Assembly (NCBI GenBank): GCA_036506795.1
Contig: DASXRC010000147.1
Coordinates: 1 to 7,074 of the forward strand
Direction of reading: 5' to 3'
Length of the DNA stretch: 7,074 bases
Origin: DASXRC01 sp036506795
Lineage (GTDB): Bacteria > Actinomycetota > Actinomycetes > Mycobacteriales > Micromonosporaceae
In this document: positions 5,883 through 7,074 of the stretch, in pieces
How the letters are laid out: each line of letters opens with the position of its first letter
Position numbering within the stretch: the stretch's first letter is position 1
Notes under the pieces: model-generated
Databases searched by the model: none
Seen by the model: only the letters and a program-made list of their open reading frames with translations
What the model was told of the DNA's origin: nothing
Translations under genes and position numbers: made by a program

Positions 5883-6287
5883 ATGGGCACCTGGGGAACC
5901 GGCCCGTTCGAGAACGACGACGCCGCGGACCTCTGCGCCGAACTGGCGGACGCTGATCCGGCGCAGCAGGCCGAGATGCTGCGCGCGGTCCTGAGGCGAG
6001 CGGCCGACAACACCGGCTATCTCGAGATCGACGACGCTCAGGCGGCGATCGCCGCGGCGGCGGTGGTAGCCGCCTGGAGCGCCGGACATGCGGTCGTCGG
6101 CGCGCCCGAGCTGGCCGACCTCGGCGCGGTCGCCGTCCCCGCCGACCTCGCTCCATCGGCGCGCCAAGCGCTGGACCGCGTCTCCGGCCCGAACTCCGAA
6201 TGGCGCAGCCTCTGGGGCGAGGGCACCGACCTGAACGACGTCCTGACCGAGCTCGCCACGATCCGCTCCGCGCTACCGAACGCGTAG
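5883..6287 (+). CDS. DUF4259 protein, possible second immunity protein
   Basis: The 134-residue protein opens with M-G-T-W-G-T-G-P-F-E-N-D-D-A-A-D, the hallmark start of DUF4259 proteins. The rest is mostly helical and Ala-rich (A-A-I-A-A-A-A-V-V-A-A-W near 54-65), with a conserved-looking S-E-W-R-S-L-W segment at 105-111. Length is normal for the family. The start is unambiguous from the motif; the ribosome binding site is weak, and the ATG lies 4 nt after the Imm26-like stop, so translation is probably coupled. DUF4259 has no established biochemical function. Its position behind an immunity gene and a toxin tip suggests a role in toxin protection, which is inference from context only. Confidence 0.85.
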   Translation: MGTWGTGPFENDDAADLCAELADADPAQQAEMLRAVLRRAADNTGYLEIDDAQAAIAAAAVVAAWSAGHAVVGAPELADLGAVAVPADLAPSARQALDRVSGPNSEWRSLWGEGTDLNDVLTELATIRSALPNA

Positions 6288-6780
6288 CACGCCGACCACG
6301 ACCGGCCTCATGCGAGCCAAGCGGGCCGGCTCGCACGAGGCCACCGGCAATCAGACCACGTCGAAGCGTCGAGATTCAGGACTCTGTCCCAGGCGGCGAC
6401 GAAGTCCTGGCTGCGGTGGTGCGGAACCGACAGCGCAGGACTTCGCGTTCGGATTAGTTGCCGCGCAGCAGCATCGACGCTTGATGCGCTGTGTTGACAA
6501 GTGGTCGATGAATTTTCGGGTCGTTGGCTGGTGGACCGTGGATTACTACTCGCGGCGGCGGTCGCGTTGTGCTCCAGCCGCTGACGCCGCGGAATTTCGT
6601 CACGCCGGGCCCGCAGTTGGTCGCTGGATAGCACTCCGATGAGGTCGGCGACGGCCACCAGAGGGAGAAGGTAGCGACCGCAAGGGCCGTCAGCGTGCGC
6701 CGCCGCCGACGTCGCGCCTCTGGCTGGTCCTGCCGCCGCCGTTCTGTTGGGTCGACGTGCGTGTGACATGACGGTTCGTT
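6288..6780. other. Gene-poor stretch of about 490 nt
   Basis: I find no convincing gene here. Open frames exist on both strands (for example 6310-6642 plus, and the extension of the membrane protein frame down to 6308 minus), but they are rich in Arg, Ser and Pro and have no recognisable motif or good ribosome binding site. Part of it (about 6490-6550) is visibly lower in G+C than its surroundings. It holds the hairpin at 6400-6445. It may be remnant DNA left by insertion of the cassette, but no transposase or terminal repeat can be identified. Confidence 0.45.
6400..6445. repeat. Long bulged hairpin downstream of the immunity pair
   Basis: The arms CGAAGTCCTG (6400-6409) and CAGGACTTCG (6436-6445) are perfect 10-bp inverted repeats. 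Inside them GCTG/CAGC and CGGT/ACCG continue the stem, giving 18 base pairs interrupted by two single-base bulges (6430 and 6435) around an 8-nt loop. It starts 112 nt after the DUF4259 stop. It has no T run, so it could be a GC-rich terminator for the immunity operon, a structured RNA, or a remnant of a mobile element end. Confidence 0.6.
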
Positions 6781-7074
6781 TCACTCGGACGTCAGGTGGT
6801 GGTCGTTTTGAGATGAGGCGTTCAGGAGGTACCCCACCCACCCGACCGCGATCGCCAGCAGGATCTGGTACAGCGACCAGAGCGCCAAGATCCCGACAAC
6901 CCCCTCCGATGATCATCAGGATGGCGGGGCCGACGGGAACGAGACGAGCCCGCAGGGTTGCTATGCCGAACAGGACCCAGCCAATCGAGAACGCGCCGAT
7001 GGTGGCGATGGCGCCGGCCACGATCGAGCCTGCCTGAGGCATCTCGAACAGTTGTGGAGCGTGGATGGCGATCT
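6781..7074 (-). pseudogene. 3' end of a membrane protein gene with a G-run frameshift
   Basis: The gene enters from the right edge (I-A-I-H-A-P-Q-L-F-E-M-P-Q-A-G-S...) and shows a first membrane segment G-S-I-V-A-G-A-I-A-T-I-G-A-F-S-I-G-W-V-L, then L-R-A-R-L-V-P-V-G-P-A-I-L-M-I-I-G-G. The frame then breaks. If one G of the GGGGG run (CCCCC on the plus strand at 6900-6904) is removed, the protein continues V-V-G-I-L-A-L-W-S-L-Y-Q-I-L-L-A-I-A-V-G-W-V-G-Y-L-L, another one or two membrane segments, and ends in a polar tail at a TGA (6781-6783). Corrected, 96 residues are visible. Without correction the frame runs on as poor-looking sequence to 6308. I do not recognise the family. The shift may be a real mutation or a homopolymer sequencing error. 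Confidence 0.65.

Noticed and set aside
6490..6530. TTGACA at 6494-6499 as a promoter
   Set aside because: No acceptable -10 hexamer at 16-19 nt and no gene follows.
6310..6642. Plus-strand frame of 110 codons in the gene-poor stretch
   Set aside because: No motif, no ribosome binding site, Arg-rich composition, and it spans the hairpin.
6288..6780. Possible insertion sequence remnant
   Set aside because: Neither terminal repeats with target duplication nor a transposase motif could be read on either strand.

Overview
The window is GC-rich throughout and its reading frames show strong G/C third-position bias, with GTG starts, purine-rich ribosome binding sites and typical actinomycete families (DrrA/DrrB-type exporter, DUF5937-like winged-helix regulator, YdeI/OmdA protein, VOC proteins). 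I infer an actinomycete chromosome (Streptomyces, Nonomuraea, Actinomadura or a relative). No rRNA, tRNA, CRISPR array or intact insertion sequence is visible.

Left part (1-2355, all minus strand). At the left edge are the first codons of a gene whose start resembles the VOC protein found further right, preceded by a 55-nt promoter-like element. Then comes a two-gene ABC exporter operon: ATPase (1012-2001) and permease (176-979). Upstream of it lies a small secreted protein gene (2068-2355).

Centre (2356-4855). A divergent region with a 10-bp-arm inverted repeat separates the secreted protein gene from a plus-strand winged-helix regulator (2521-3546). The regulator converges on a YdeI/OmdA-like gene (3660-4148, minus) across a hairpin that could terminate both. 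Behind that is a VOC (glyoxalase/bleomycin-resistance fold) gene (4301-4714, minus). Its upstream element (4758-4813) is a near copy of the one at 87-141, so the two VOC-type genes probably share one control system.

Right part (4809-7074). A decayed-looking lipoprotein reading frame (minus) abuts, at about 5145-5152, the C-terminal tip of what looks like a polymorphic toxin (plus, no toxin body). Directly behind the tip are an Imm26-like immunity protein and a DUF4259 protein in a tight plus-strand pair. This has the appearance of an orphan toxin-tip/immunity cassette. It is followed by about 490 nt without a convincing gene but with a long bulged hairpin (6400-6445), and then by the 3' part of a minus-strand membrane protein gene that carries a single-base frameshift in a G run and continues past the right edge.

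Family assignments are from memory of motifs; no database search was possible.
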